Positions 1 through 8,298 of a DNA stretch of 64,000 nucleotides are shown piece by piece. Each line of letters opens with the position of its first letter. The stretch's first letter is position 1. A program made the translations under genes and the position numbers. Below the pieces are notes generated by a model. That model worked only from the letters and a program-made list of their open reading frames with translations, did not search any database and had not been told where the DNA came from. Source of the DNA: SHLQ01 sp964451305 (GTDB lineage Bacteria; Actinomycetota; Acidimicrobiia; Acidimicrobiales; SHLQ01); NCBI GenBank assembly GCA_964451305.1, contig CAYVHV010000002.1, forward strand, positions 1 through 64,000. Reading direction: 5' to 3'.

Positions 1-312
1 GGCGGTCAGACGGTATGGCATTCCGGCTACACCGCAGCCGCAGGCTCGGAGATCACCATCGTGACCTTCGATGATCTCTCCGACTTCCGCCAGCCGCACG
101 AACAGGTCTATGTCCGTGTTGGCGAAACGGTCTACGGGCCAACTCCGGTTGAGTTTGGTGAGCTGACGTTCACCGCGAGCAACGGTGGACCGGTCACGAT
201 CCTGCACTACAGCAACATCAACGGTCTTCAGAGCTCGGCCAACAGCGTCGAATTCACGATCTGTGGTGATGGCTTGTCAGAGACCGTGATGGACTACCTC
301 AACGACCACTAG
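1..312 (+). CDS. C-terminal end of a probable secreted beta-rich protein (partial)
   Basis: The frame is open from the first base, so the 5' end lies outside the window; 103 residues and a TAG stop are visible. The segment is rich in Thr, Val and Gly with alternating hydrophobic residues, as in Ig-like or fibronectin-like extracellular modules, but I recognise no named domain. It ends with an acidic tail (MDYLNDH) and has no membrane anchor. Two stem-loops follow it before the convergent M48 peptidase gene. Function unknown; secretion is inferred only from composition. Confidence 0.6.
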   Translation, partial: GGQTVWHSGYTAAAGSEITIVTFDDLSDFRQPHEQVYVRVGETVYGPTPVEFGELTFTASNGGPVTILHYSNINGLQSSANSVEFTICGDGLSETVMDYLNDH

Positions 313-321
313 GACCAAAGG

Positions 322-401
322 CCGCCGAGCAGTTGCTTCGGCGGAACGGGTCTTTCATATCGACGAAATGGCTTCGGTCGGGCGGCATTGCCGTCCGACC
401 G
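322..401. terminator. Two stem-loops between convergent genes, probable bidirectional terminator
   Basis: A first hairpin pairs CCGCCGA (322-328) with TCGGCGG (338-344). A second pairs CGGTCGGGCGGC (375-386) with GCCGTCCGACCG (390-401) around a three-base loop, with one G-T wobble. The second is followed by a short T run on the plus strand and lies 13 bases beyond the stop of the minus-strand peptidase gene, so it could stop transcription from both sides. Confidence 0.6.
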
Positions 402-414
402 AGCTGCTTTTCGC

Positions 415-1434
415 CTAGTTACCTTCGTCGTCGAAGATCTTCTTTGCGTTTTTGAAGAAGTTGGTCAGCGCTTCGTTGACGTACTTGTCGGTGTCATCAA
501 AGACCTGGTTTGCCTTGTCGGAGAAGTTCTTGCCCGCTGTCTTGATGTCTTCCCCGACACTATGAGGATCGCCGTGGCGGTGATAGTCGCCACCGATGAT
601 CTTGGCGTAGTCACCGGAGTCGACCCAGTTACGTAGTTCCGCGACTCGGATTACCGGGAAGTCGTGGCTACGCCCGAGCGTCGCCATCAGTCGGTAGTAC
701 GCGGACAGACCGCCGGCGTTGCGGTATTCGTCGGCTTGCTCGACAAAGGCCTCGACGCTGAGCTCGTCGCGACGGCCACGAATTCCACCGGCCATGACAC
801 AGTGCATGCCCTGTGCAGCGTTGAGTTCTTGTACGGCGAGCAAACCGGCACGGTCGCAGCTGATCTCGGCCTTACGGCTCCATTCGAGCAACGCGAGCAT
901 GATCGGCAAAGCCGCTTGGCCAACGATTGGGCTCACCCGTGTCGACAAATCGAGCAGAAGGAACAGGAGGGTGCGGTAGAGCGCGTGGTCGCTCATGATG
1001 TGGCCGACCTCGTGGCCGATCACGACTTCGAGTTCTTGAGGTGTTGCGAGCTCTACGAGGGTTGAGTTGAGAACGATGAAGGGGTTGTCCATGCCGACCG
1101 CACCCGCGTTGGCCATGGGGGTTTGGGAGATGAAGAGGGGAGGGACATCGGTGTCGAGCACTTCGCAGACCTGCACGAGTGAGTCGTGGATCTTGCTGTA
1201 CTGCTTTGGCCCAACCTTGACTGCAGCCGCGGTATATACGGTGCTGATGTTCTTCTCACCAAACGTGCCGACCATCTTTCGCAGGAGTGCATCGAAGCCG
1301 GGGATTGTCTGAAGAGCGGAGAGGGCCGCTCGGTCGGTTGGGTGCTCCCACGCATGTGGGTGAATGTCCTTCAGGATGGCGCGGCCAGATTTGTGTAACT
1401 CGAGTGCGTCCGTCTTCTTCTTTTTTGCTGCCAT
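415..1434 (-). CDS. M48-family zinc metallopeptidase
   Basis: A 339-residue protein with the gluzincin signature HEVGH at residues 141-145 and a likely third zinc ligand E190 in a KAEISCDRAG context, the M48 arrangement. A hydrophobic stretch at about 153-183 may enter or lie on the membrane, as in HtpX/Ste24-type proteases that degrade or process membrane proteins. The N-terminus is basic (AAKKKK) without a signal peptide, and the C-terminus (about 290-339) is charged. The ATG at 1434 has a strong AGGAG four to five bases upstream, overlapping the stop of the preceding small membrane protein gene, so the two are probably cotranslated. Substrate unknown. Confidence 0.85.
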   Translation of the reverse strand: MAAKKKKTDALELHKSGRAILKDIHPHAWEHPTDRAALSALQTIPGFDALLRKMVGTFGEKNISTVYTAAAVKVGPKQYSKIHDSLVQVCEVLDTDVPPLFISQTPMANAGAVGMDNPFIVLNSTLVELATPQELEVVIGHEVGHIMSDHALYRTLLFLLLDLSTRVSPIVGQAALPIMLALLEWSRKAEISCDRAGLLAVQELNAAQGMHCVMAGGIRGRRDELSVEAFVEQADEYRNAGGLSAYYRLMATLGRSHDFPVIRVAELRNWVDSGDYAKIIGGDYHRHGDPHSVGEDIKTAGKNFSDKANQVFDDTDKYVNEALTNFFKNAKKIFDDEGN

Positions 1435-1440
1435 CGTCTC

Positions 1441-1626
1441 CTACTTCTTTCCAAATGTGGACCGAGCCAACAAATAGCCGCCGCCAATGATTCCGAAAAT
1501 GCCCACCACGAACGCAATTGGCGAGACCGCGGCACCAAGGAAGGGGATACCTGAGACAATAGGTCGGACGATGAAGAAGAGCGCCAAGCCGACGAGCAGT
1601 AGAGACATTCCCGGTTTCTTCATCAT
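1441..1626 (-). CDS. Small two-helix membrane protein
   Basis: A 61-residue hydrophobic protein starting MMKKPGMSLLL, with two predicted membrane helices separated by a short Gly/Pro segment and a basic C-terminus (RSTFGKK). I chose the ATG at 1626 because GGGGGA lies seven bases upstream; an in-frame TTG further upstream lacks such support. It precedes the M48 peptidase by only a few bases on the same strand, so it may be a partner, anchor or substrate of that peptidase (inference from position). No family recognised. Confidence 0.7.
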   Translation of the reverse strand: MMKKPGMSLLLVGLALFFIVRPIVSGIPFLGAAVSPIAFVVGIFGIIGGGYLLARSTFGKK

Positions 1627-1689
1627 GGTTCGATCCCCCAAAGTAGTTAATCCACCATATCGGCGCGTTCATCTACGACACTTGAGAAA

Positions 1690-2844
1690 GTGCATGCCGT
1701 TTACGTGCTCCGTGCGTACCTAACCCCCCGTATCCGTCGAAGACTCGTCGTTGTTGTTTCTGGGATCTTTGGCGTGCTCGTTGCCGCGTGTGCCCCCGAC
1801 GTCGAGGTCGCGATGCCTCGCGAGGTAGTGACGCCCTCATCGTCGAGTACGACAACGACAATGCAAGCGCCCACCACCACCACGACTACAGCGCCTACGA
1901 CCACCACGACGACGGTCGCTCCACCGCTCGACACCGACGATGTCCCTCGTGTGGTGCGAACGACAACAGATGTTGTGCTTCCCGTTCTCAGCGAAGTCGA
2001 AAACGGTCTGCTGGTTCGAACCCCATGCCAGAACACGGCGATCGTCCAAGGTGGTGAAGTCGAGGATCGTGTGCACGTCGTGATCGATCCTGGACATGGT
2101 GGAAACGAGACCGGTGCGGTGAGTCCGGACGAGATCACTGAGAAAGCAGTGAACCTCGAGGTCGCCCTACTGACCGAGGCTCGCCTCGAAGAACTTGGGT
2201 TCGAGGTCACTCTGACCCGCTACACCGATATCAGAGTTCCGATCCTCACCCGGGTTGAGATTGCCGACCGGCTCGAAGCCTCGCTCCTCATCTCCATCCA
2301 CCATCAGTCATCAGACCCGTTCCCGATCAGCGACGAGCCGGGCACCGAAGTGTTCTACCCTCGGTTCTCTCAGGAAGGGAAGCGGTTTGCAGGTTTGCTA
2401 GTCGAGGAAAGCCGCGCTGAACTCGGCAAGTTCGACATCGACTGGTTCACGCCTACCGACGCCGGTGCGGTGTATCGCCTCAACGCGAATACCGGGGGTG
2501 ACTTCTACGGAATGATTCGTCGCCCCGAGGTAACGGCAGTGCTCGCTGAAATGGGTTTCATGGGTAACGAAGCCGAACTTGCGTTGATGCGGACCGGCGA
2601 GATGCAAGAAGCCGAATCGATCGCCATCAGCAATGCTGTCGTGCGCTTCTTCAATACCGACGACCCCGGCAGCGGCTTTGTCGAACCGAGTTTCGAACTC
2701 ACCGCCGCTGGCGCTGGTGGCGGCCTGAGCGGATGCGAAGATCCCGACCTCGGCGAAACGTTCGATCTCGCTGGAGAACTCGCCGAGAGTTTCGGACAGG
2801 GCGACGACAGCGACGACAGCATCGAGAGCGTCGCACAAGGTTAG
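1690..2844 (+). CDS. N-acetylmuramoyl-L-alanine amidase (Amidase_3), lipoprotein
   Basis: Hydrolyses the bond between muramic acid and the stem peptide of peptidoglycan. The N-terminus has a basic region, a hydrophobic stretch and a lipobox LVAAC (Cys34), then a Ser/Thr-rich spacer (about 50-78), so the enzyme should be tethered to the outer face of the membrane. The catalytic domain starts near residue 128 with VIDPGHGG (zinc ligand H136), then TEKAVNL (E151), ISIHH (H204) and a late EMGFMGN containing the catalytic glutamate region. The start is a GTG at 1690 right behind GAGAAA; a GTG at 1705 is an alternative. An acidic C-terminal tail follows the domain. Confidence 0.88.
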   Translation: MHAVYVLRAYLTPRIRRRLVVVVSGIFGVLVAACAPDVEVAMPREVVTPSSSSTTTTMQAPTTTTTTAPTTTTTTVAPPLDTDDVPRVVRTTTDVVLPVLSEVENGLLVRTPCQNTAIVQGGEVEDRVHVVIDPGHGGNETGAVSPDEITEKAVNLEVALLTEARLEELGFEVTLTRYTDIRVPILTRVEIADRLEASLLISIHHQSSDPFPISDEPGTEVFYPRFSQEGKRFAGLLVEESRAELGKFDIDWFTPTDAGAVYRLNANTGGDFYGMIRRPEVTAVLAEMGFMGNEAELALMRTGEMQEAESIAISNAVVRFFNTDDPGSGFVEPSFELTAAGAGGGLSGCEDPDLGETFDLAGELAESFGQGDDSDDSIESVAQG

Positions 2845-2883
2845 CTCGCACCACGTCGCAACGCCATGGACTAGCGTTGCGGT

Positions 2884-3918
2884 GTGGACGACCTTGCTGA
2901 CCCGATCATCGCGGTCGTCGTACCGGCGAAGAACGATGCAGAGTTTCTGCGGGCATGTCTGCGCAGTGTTCGGGAGCAGTGGTTCCAACCGCTGGAGTGT
3001 GTCGTCATTGACGACGGAAGCTCAGACGAGACTGCGCGGATCGCCTCGGAGTTCGCAGAGAAAGACGAACGATTCAGCGTTGTTTCGCACCCCGTGTCTC
3101 AAGGTCCGTCAGCAGCTCGCAACACCGGTATTGCCAGAACTTCTGCTCCGTTCGTGACGTTCCTCGATGCGGACGACTTCTTGTACCAACACTCGATCAA
3201 GCGTCGTGTAGAAGCACTGCTCGATGCGGACCCGGACCTCGTCGCTGGTACCTTCTGCGACTGGCAGGCTACGTCTCAAAATCAGGGGCGCAAAGCTCCC
3301 GAACGAACAGCGGCCAGCCGACGGGGCGTGGTTGGTTTCGTAGATGGTCCAGAGTGCCCGTTCATCGTTACCGCACCGGTGGTGCGCCGGAGCGTGCTCG
3401 AGCAGGTCGGCGGATTCGATGAGACACTACTGACCGCTGAGGACTTTGACCTGTGGATTCGAGTACTTCGTGAAGGCCACACCTTCACGTATGTGCCGAT
3501 CATCGGTGTGGCCTACCGACAGAACGCGAGTGGCTTGGTGTTCTCCGAATCGGCCGATCATGCAGAGTCAGCAATGTCGATTATCGAACGGCAATACGAA
3601 GATGTCTCTGAGGAGGAACAGGCGCCGACGCTGGGCCGGCCGTTGCCGTACTACCAGTTGGAGAGTGCTCGTGCGAAACGCCTGCTTCGTACCTATGCGC
3701 TCGCCGCAGCGGCGAACGAAACCGACGATGCCGAACGCCTAGGCCAGCTCATTGGGAAAGACCTGCGCGTGCTCGAACACGCCGGCCTCGACACCGAGGG
3801 CGAACTTCGAGCCGGAGCATGGCGTGCCTCGCGTGCAATTCCCGAACTCCGCGATGGAGATGCCCGAAGGCGATTTGTTCAGGGGCTGCTCGCAGCGCTC
3901 AACGATCGAGTGAGCTGA
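2884..3918 (+). CDS. Family 2 glycosyltransferase
   Basis: A GT-A enzyme of 344 residues: the N-terminus carries VVVPAKNDAEFL, the nucleotide-binding DDGSSDET and the DXD-type motif FLDADDF. GT2 enzymes transfer sugars from nucleotide donors to lipid- or glycan-linked acceptors at the cytoplasmic face of the membrane. No membrane segment is obvious. The start is GTG at 2884. It opens the surface-glycan region and is convergent with the Stealth gene. Its C-terminal third (about 230-344) is helical and charged and not assignable to a domain. Donor and acceptor cannot be read from sequence. Confidence 0.85.
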   Translation: MDDLADPIIAVVVPAKNDAEFLRACLRSVREQWFQPLECVVIDDGSSDETARIASEFAEKDERFSVVSHPVSQGPSAARNTGIARTSAPFVTFLDADDFLYQHSIKRRVEALLDADPDLVAGTFCDWQATSQNQGRKAPERTAASRRGVVGFVDGPECPFIVTAPVVRRSVLEQVGGFDETLLTAEDFDLWIRVLREGHTFTYVPIIGVAYRQNASGLVFSESADHAESAMSIIERQYEDVSEEEQAPTLGRPLPYYQLESARAKRLLRTYALAAAANETDDAERLGQLIGKDLRVLEHAGLDTEGELRAGAWRASRAIPELRDGDARRRFVQGLLAALNDRVS

Positions 3919-3945
3919 TCGGGTCGACCAGCTCAACCGTGGATG

Positions 3946-5586
3946 CTAGAACACCTTTTCGGCTTCACAGATCTCGTCGAACTGACTCTCCATAAATCCA
4001 ACGATGGCGGTTCCCCACACTGGGTTTTGTGTGCTGCCACCACCATCATTGATACAAAGCGTGAGCGGTAGCTCGTCGTAGTCGGCGATCTCCATTGCCT
4101 CGACGTACGCTGCGAGCATCTTCCTGAACTGCTTGCCCACGGTTACCAGAGCGGTCTCGGGAAAGTCCATCACCGCGTTGCCAGTGACGTATGCGAAGTT
4201 GGGGTACATGAACGACGACGGCGAGATGTCGGTGATCGAACGGAACCGGTTGCTACGGGTTTGCTGATATGCCTCGGGAAACGTTGCTTCGCTTTGTTGG
4301 ACCACCGAGAGTCGCATCGACTGAGGCGAATGCGTGTGGAGTCTGGTGGCGGTCTTTCCGAACTTGGATTGCAACAGCGCCTGCACGTTGCGAGCAGCGT
4401 TGACGTAGTCGGGATCGTTGACATCGAGCTCGCCGTGCACCATGCCGTACGGCTCTGGTCGAGTCTTCGCCAGGCCATTCGGGAGGAAGAAGTCTGACTT
4501 CTTCACCGGCTTGAGCAGGAAGAGGTCGTCGTTGAAGTACAAGAAGTGTTCGCTGAGATCCGGTACCCGATGAATCGAGGCCTCAATGGCGTGAGAGCTG
4601 AAGGTTGGGAGGTTCTCCGCTTCGATAATTTCTTCGTGGTACACCCATTTGACCCGCTCATTCGATTCGTCGAACCACTGCGGAGGCTTGCAGTTCGTCA
4701 CGATGTACACGGTCTGCACCCACGGCGCGTACTTCAGGAGCGAACGTAGCGAGTACTTCAACTCATCTCGGCTGATGAACCGGTCGGAGATAGCGTCGCC
4801 AGCGCCGACGTCGGGCTCTTCGGTGTCGACTTCAACAACGTCTGGCAGCGGGTCGGCGTACTCGGCGTGCATCTTTTGCCAGTCCGGATCCGAGGCGTTC
4901 ACCCACGTGTAGACGACGTCGACATCGAAGGTGGCCTCCTCGAGCATCGGCATTGGATACAACTCGTTCAGCGACTTACCCGGCGTCTGTAGGAACTCCT
5001 GCGCAGAGGGACTCTGCAAGTAGATCTTTCGAGTGATCGGATTCGCTCTCGGAGCGAGGAGTGTCTCGTCCTCGGTCCGCCACTTCTCGATGTGAAAGGC
5101 AAACTCGCGTTCATGAGAGATGAAGCGAAGCTCGGAGTGTTGCTTGCTGAGCAGGTCTCGTAGGAGCTGCGCATAGTTCGAGATGATGACTCGCTCGCCC
5201 TTCAACATGTAGCCGACCTGCAAGTTGGACTGCACGCTGACCGCAATGACCGAGTCGATCAACGCTCGGTAACAATCGGCCGGGGCACCGAGCGCCGGTG
5301 TGATGTCGTCGGCATCGATCGCGAAATACGATTTGAGCGCTGGATCTTGAACGTCGGCTACTCGTCGCCGCAACCACTCGAATGTGAGGAAGTCTCGCTC
5401 GTTGTTTGAGGCCGCGTAGTGCCGCTGGATCTCTTTGAGCTTGGCCGGCGATGCCACGATCGACGCCGCCACGCTGAGCTCTTCTTTCGATGTTGCAGTC
5501 AGGTAGCGGGCCCACAGCGAATCGAGAATCTTGTTCGGAACGATCGATTTGGTGAGTTCTTTCGCGCTACTCACGAACTTATCCAC
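3946..5586 (-). CDS. Stealth-family capsular polysaccharide phosphotransferase
   Basis: Stealth proteins transfer sugar-1-phosphates to build phosphodiester-linked exopolysaccharide. Visible conserved regions are CR1 (VDVVYTWVNASDPDW, about 222-236), CR2 (ISRDELKYSLRSLLKY at about 271-286 through FLYFNDDLFLLKP at about 348-360) and, near the end, a CR4-like CINDGGGS. The N-terminal 220 residues match nothing I recognise. Start is GTG at 5586. The gene sits beside a GT2 and a few kilobases from further glycosyltransferases, consistent with a phosphoglycan coat. Stealth phosphotransferases are known from bacterial capsule loci and from eukaryotic GlcNAc-1-phosphotransferase; the donor here is unknown. 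Confidence 0.85.
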   Translation of the reverse strand: MDKFVSSAKELTKSIVPNKILDSLWARYLTATSKEELSVAASIVASPAKLKEIQRHYAASNNERDFLTFEWLRRRVADVQDPALKSYFAIDADDITPALGAPADCYRALIDSVIAVSVQSNLQVGYMLKGERVIISNYAQLLRDLLSKQHSELRFISHEREFAFHIEKWRTEDETLLAPRANPITRKIYLQSPSAQEFLQTPGKSLNELYPMPMLEEATFDVDVVYTWVNASDPDWQKMHAEYADPLPDVVEVDTEEPDVGAGDAISDRFISRDELKYSLRSLLKYAPWVQTVYIVTNCKPPQWFDESNERVKWVYHEEIIEAENLPTFSSHAIEASIHRVPDLSEHFLYFNDDLFLLKPVKKSDFFLPNGLAKTRPEPYGMVHGELDVNDPDYVNAARNVQALLQSKFGKTATRLHTHSPQSMRLSVVQQSEATFPEAYQQTRSNRFRSITDISPSSFMYPNFAYVTGNAVMDFPETALVTVGKQFRKMLAAYVEAMEIADYDELPLTLCINDGGGSTQNPVWGTAIVGFMESQFDEICEAEKVF

Positions 5587-5855
5587 GCTGAACTGCCTCT
5601 CGAGGTATTCCGGTCTTCTGTCGCGTACTGATCACGCGGGCTCCAAGTGAGCTTCGTCTCGTAAAGAGCCGGAGCGCACTTCACCACAATTGGCACCGAT
5701 CCCCCGATGCGCCGACAGCACACTAATTCTCCGCTGGGAGTTGGGCAAGATTCGGTCATGACGACTTCGGTAAAGGGTCCGCGTTCGCGCGCTGCCACGT
5801 GAGGAAATTGCTGGGTACGTTGGGTCGCCGTTGTCGGGGCGTTAGCTTTCGCTGG

Positions 5856-6428
5856 ATGCGGCTGGCCGTTCTTGTCTCCGGTACTGGGACCCTTCTCGAC
5901 GCGATGCTCGTAGCTGGCTTACCCGTCGACCTCGTCATCGCCGATCGGCCGTGTCGGGGCCTTGAGATCGCTCGCGATGCTGGGGTGCAAGCAGAGCTTG
6001 TCGAACGCACTGACTTCACCGCCGACTTCGATCGAGACACGTACTCGACATCGATCGTCGAGTGCCTTCGCTCGCATGAGGTCGACGTCATAGCCATGGC
6101 CGGATTTGGAACGGTATTGGGGGCAACGATGTTCGACGCGTTTCCAGGTCGAGTCATCAATACCCACCCGGCGCTACTGCCCGCGTTCCAGGGATGGCAC
6201 GCTGTTCGTGAAGCACTCGCATATGGGGTGAAGGTCACCGGATGCACCATCCACGTCGCGACCGCCAAGGTCGATGACGGACCGATACTCGCTCAAGAGG
6301 CCGTTTCGGTTCACGATGGTGACGATGAGGCCCAGCTACACGAGCGGATCAAATCGGTCGAGCGTCGGCTGTACATCGATACGTTGGCGACGATCGTCGA
6401 ACGAGGCCATGTCCTTGAGCACGGTTGA
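5856..6428 (+). CDS. purN: Phosphoribosylglycinamide formyltransferase
   Basis: Transfers a formyl group from 10-formyl-THF to GAR, the third step of purine synthesis. The N-terminus MRLAVLVSGTGTLLDAM carries the phosphate-binding loop; the catalytic Asn and His lie in INTHPALLPAFQG and the catalytic Asp in KVDDGPI. I start at the ATG at 5856 because upstream in-frame codons encode no conserved sequence. At 190 residues it has family-typical length. It is followed 101 bases later by purH, the natural partner, and 10-formyl-THF can be supplied by FolD encoded at 24439. The last codons and stop are imperfectly duplicated just downstream (6430-6447). Confidence 0.9.
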   Translation: MRLAVLVSGTGTLLDAMLVAGLPVDLVIADRPCRGLEIARDAGVQAELVERTDFTADFDRDTYSTSIVECLRSHEVDVIAMAGFGTVLGATMFDAFPGRVINTHPALLPAFQGWHAVREALAYGVKVTGCTIHVATAKVDDGPILAQEAVSVHDGDDEAQLHERIKSVERRLYIDTLATIVERGHVLEHG

Positions 6429-6447
6429 GGTCCTCGAGCACGGCTGA
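6411..6447 (+). repeat. Imperfect 18-nt tandem duplication over the purN stop
   Basis: GTCCTTGAGCACGGTTGA (6411-6428), which encodes the last residues and stop of PurN, is repeated as GTCCTCGAGCACGGCTGA (6430-6447) with two differences and a 19-base period. The second copy is in another frame relative to purN and is probably a small slippage duplication. Confidence 0.7.
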
Positions 6448-6529
6448 ACAGACACATGCCACTGCGACCGATTGCGAGTGGGCGTATGCAATCGGGTAGA
6501 TAAGAGTCCAACACCTCACAAGGACAATC

Positions 6530-8044
6530 ATGGGCAAGCTTGCACTCCTTTCAGTTTTTGACAAGACCGGCATCGCAGACCTCGCGAAGGGTCTCGTGGA
6601 CGCGGGATGGACCCTGCTCTCGAGCGGTGGCACCGCCGCTGCGATAGCGGATGCTGGCCTGCCGGTGACCGACGTGGCCGATCACACCGGTTCGCCCATC
6701 ATGTTGGGCCACCGCGTCGTGACGCTTCACCCAAAGGTGCACGGCGGGATCCTCGCGGATCGCAACAACGCGGAGCATCAAGCCGATCTCGAAGCTCACG
6801 ACATTGCACCGATCGACCTCGTCGTCGTCAACCTCTACCCGTTCAACAGCCAGCGCGAGATCGAGATGATCGACATCGGCGGACCGACCATGGTCCGAGC
6901 TGCCGCGAAGAACCACGAGTTCGTCGGAGTGGTCGTTGATCCCGAGGACTACGAAGCCGTCGGCGAAGAGATTGCGAACGGAGATCTTTCGGCTGAAACC
7001 CGCCGTCGTCTCGCCCGGAAGGCATTCGCCCACACCGCTGCCTATGACGCCTCGATCGTGTCGTGGCTCGACGACACCGATGAGCAAAGTGACGCAACCG
7101 ACCCGCTCCCAGACTCGATTCACATCGCAGCCGATCGCGTCCAAGACCTTCGGTACGGCGAGAACCCGCACCAGGTCGGCGCCCGATACCGATTCGCTGG
7201 CCAACACAGTTGGTGGGACGACGCCATTCAACTCAACGGTAAAGAGCTCAGCTACCTCAACCTTCTCGACACCGAGGCTGCGTGGCAATTCGTTCATTCG
7301 CTCGGCACTGACCCGACAGCGGTCGTTATCAAGCACGCCAACCCATGTGGCGCTGCAATTGCAGACGACATCACACTCGCCTATCAGCGGGCGCATGCTT
7401 GTGACTCGATCTCTGCGTTCGGTGGCATCGTTGCGATCAACCGAGAAGTTCCAACAGCACTTGCCGAATCGCTCGCCGAAGTATTCACCGAAGTGGTCGT
7501 TGCCCCAGCGTTCTCCGCTGGAGCAATGGAGGTACTGACCGCGAAGAAGAACCTCCGCATCATCGAAGCAACCTCGCCGTCGTCAGCTCTGCTCACCATG
7601 CGCTCGATCGACGGAGGGCTTCTCGTCCAGACCAGTGACCGGCTGCTCGCCACCCCCGACGACTGGACTGTCGCAACCGACCGGGAACCAACTCAAGACG
7701 AACTCGCCGACCTCAGCTTTGCTTGGCAAGTCGCTGCTCGCGTTACCTCCAACACCATCGTGCTCGCCAAAGACCGCCAAGCCGTGGGCATCGGCGCAGG
7801 GCAACAAAACCGTCGCGACGCCGGCCGGATCGCTTCTGAGAAAGCCGACGGACGAGCCCAAGGCGGAGCGTGCGCGTCAGATGCGTTCTTCCCCTTCAAG
7901 GACGGCCTCGAAACCGCCATCGAAGCTGGCTGCACCGCAGTCGTGCAACCCGGTGGCTCGGTCCGAGACGCTGAAGTAATCGAGGCAGCCAACGAGGCAG
8001 GTATCGCGATGGTCTTCACCGGCGAACGACACTTCGTTCACTAG
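6530..8044 (+). CDS. purH: Bifunctional AICAR formyltransferase / IMP cyclohydrolase
   Basis: Catalyses the last two steps of IMP synthesis. The N-terminal IMP cyclohydrolase half begins MGKLALLSVFDKTGI and contains the family's LHPKVHGGIL motif; the C-terminal AICAR transformylase half contains YGENPHQ and the catalytic KHANPCGAA motif, ending GERHFVH, all diagnostic of PurH. The length of 504 residues is slightly below the usual 510-530 but no conserved block is missing. An AAGGACA ribosome-binding site precedes the ATG. It follows purN on the same strand, and the stop lies 33 bases before the scaffold gap. Confidence 0.95.
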   Translation: MGKLALLSVFDKTGIADLAKGLVDAGWTLLSSGGTAAAIADAGLPVTDVADHTGSPIMLGHRVVTLHPKVHGGILADRNNAEHQADLEAHDIAPIDLVVVNLYPFNSQREIEMIDIGGPTMVRAAAKNHEFVGVVVDPEDYEAVGEEIANGDLSAETRRRLARKAFAHTAAYDASIVSWLDDTDEQSDATDPLPDSIHIAADRVQDLRYGENPHQVGARYRFAGQHSWWDDAIQLNGKELSYLNLLDTEAAWQFVHSLGTDPTAVVIKHANPCGAAIADDITLAYQRAHACDSISAFGGIVAINREVPTALAESLAEVFTEVVVAPAFSAGAMEVLTAKKNLRIIEATSPSSALLTMRSIDGGLLVQTSDRLLATPDDWTVATDREPTQDELADLSFAWQVAARVTSNTIVLAKDRQAVGIGAGQQNRRDAGRIASEKADGRAQGGACASDAFFPFKDGLETAIEAGCTAVVQPGGSVRDAEVIEAANEAGIAMVFTGERHFVH

Positions 8045-8077
8045 TTTCCCCCAGTTGCAGCGGGTATTGGCTCGGCC

Positions 8078-8177
8078 NNNNNNNNNNNNNNNNNNNNNNN
8101 NNNNNNNNNNNNNNNNNNNNNNNNNNNNNNNNNNNNNNNNNNNNNNNNNNNNNNNNNNNNNNNNNNNNNNNNNNNNN
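8078..8177. other. Assembly gap, 100 unknown bases
   Basis: Exactly 100 N characters interrupt the sequence between purH and the convergent helicase gene. The round length is typical of a scaffolding placeholder, so the true distance and content are unknown. The bases around it (8045-8077 and 8178-8260) show no gene. Confidence 0.98.
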
Positions 8178-8260
8178 GTGGGGGCCTCCCCAAACTGCGC
8201 CTTTTCCTTCCGCTTCGCTCCAGGAAAACGCTTCTCCTAGCGGGGGCAACGCAGGCTTTA

Positions 8261-8293
8261 CGCCGGAGGCGGTTATCGTCCTCCGGGCGTTTT
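8261..8293. terminator. Hairpin between purH and the helicase gene
   Basis: CGCCGGAGG (8261-8269) pairs with CCTCCGGGCG (8280-8289) with one bulged base and a ten-base loop; TTTT follows on the plus strand (8290-8293). It lies 6 bases past the stop of the minus-strand helicase gene and could serve both converging transcripts. Confidence 0.55.
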
Positions 8294-8298
8294 CGACT

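Noticed and set aside
5587..5855. Possible short gene between the Stealth gene and purN
   Set aside because: Frames here are short, overlap neighbours and show no motif; best read as a divergent promoter region.
6551..7396. 281-codon minus-strand frame inside purH
   Set aside because: Antisense shadow of a conserved gene; no start signal or motif.
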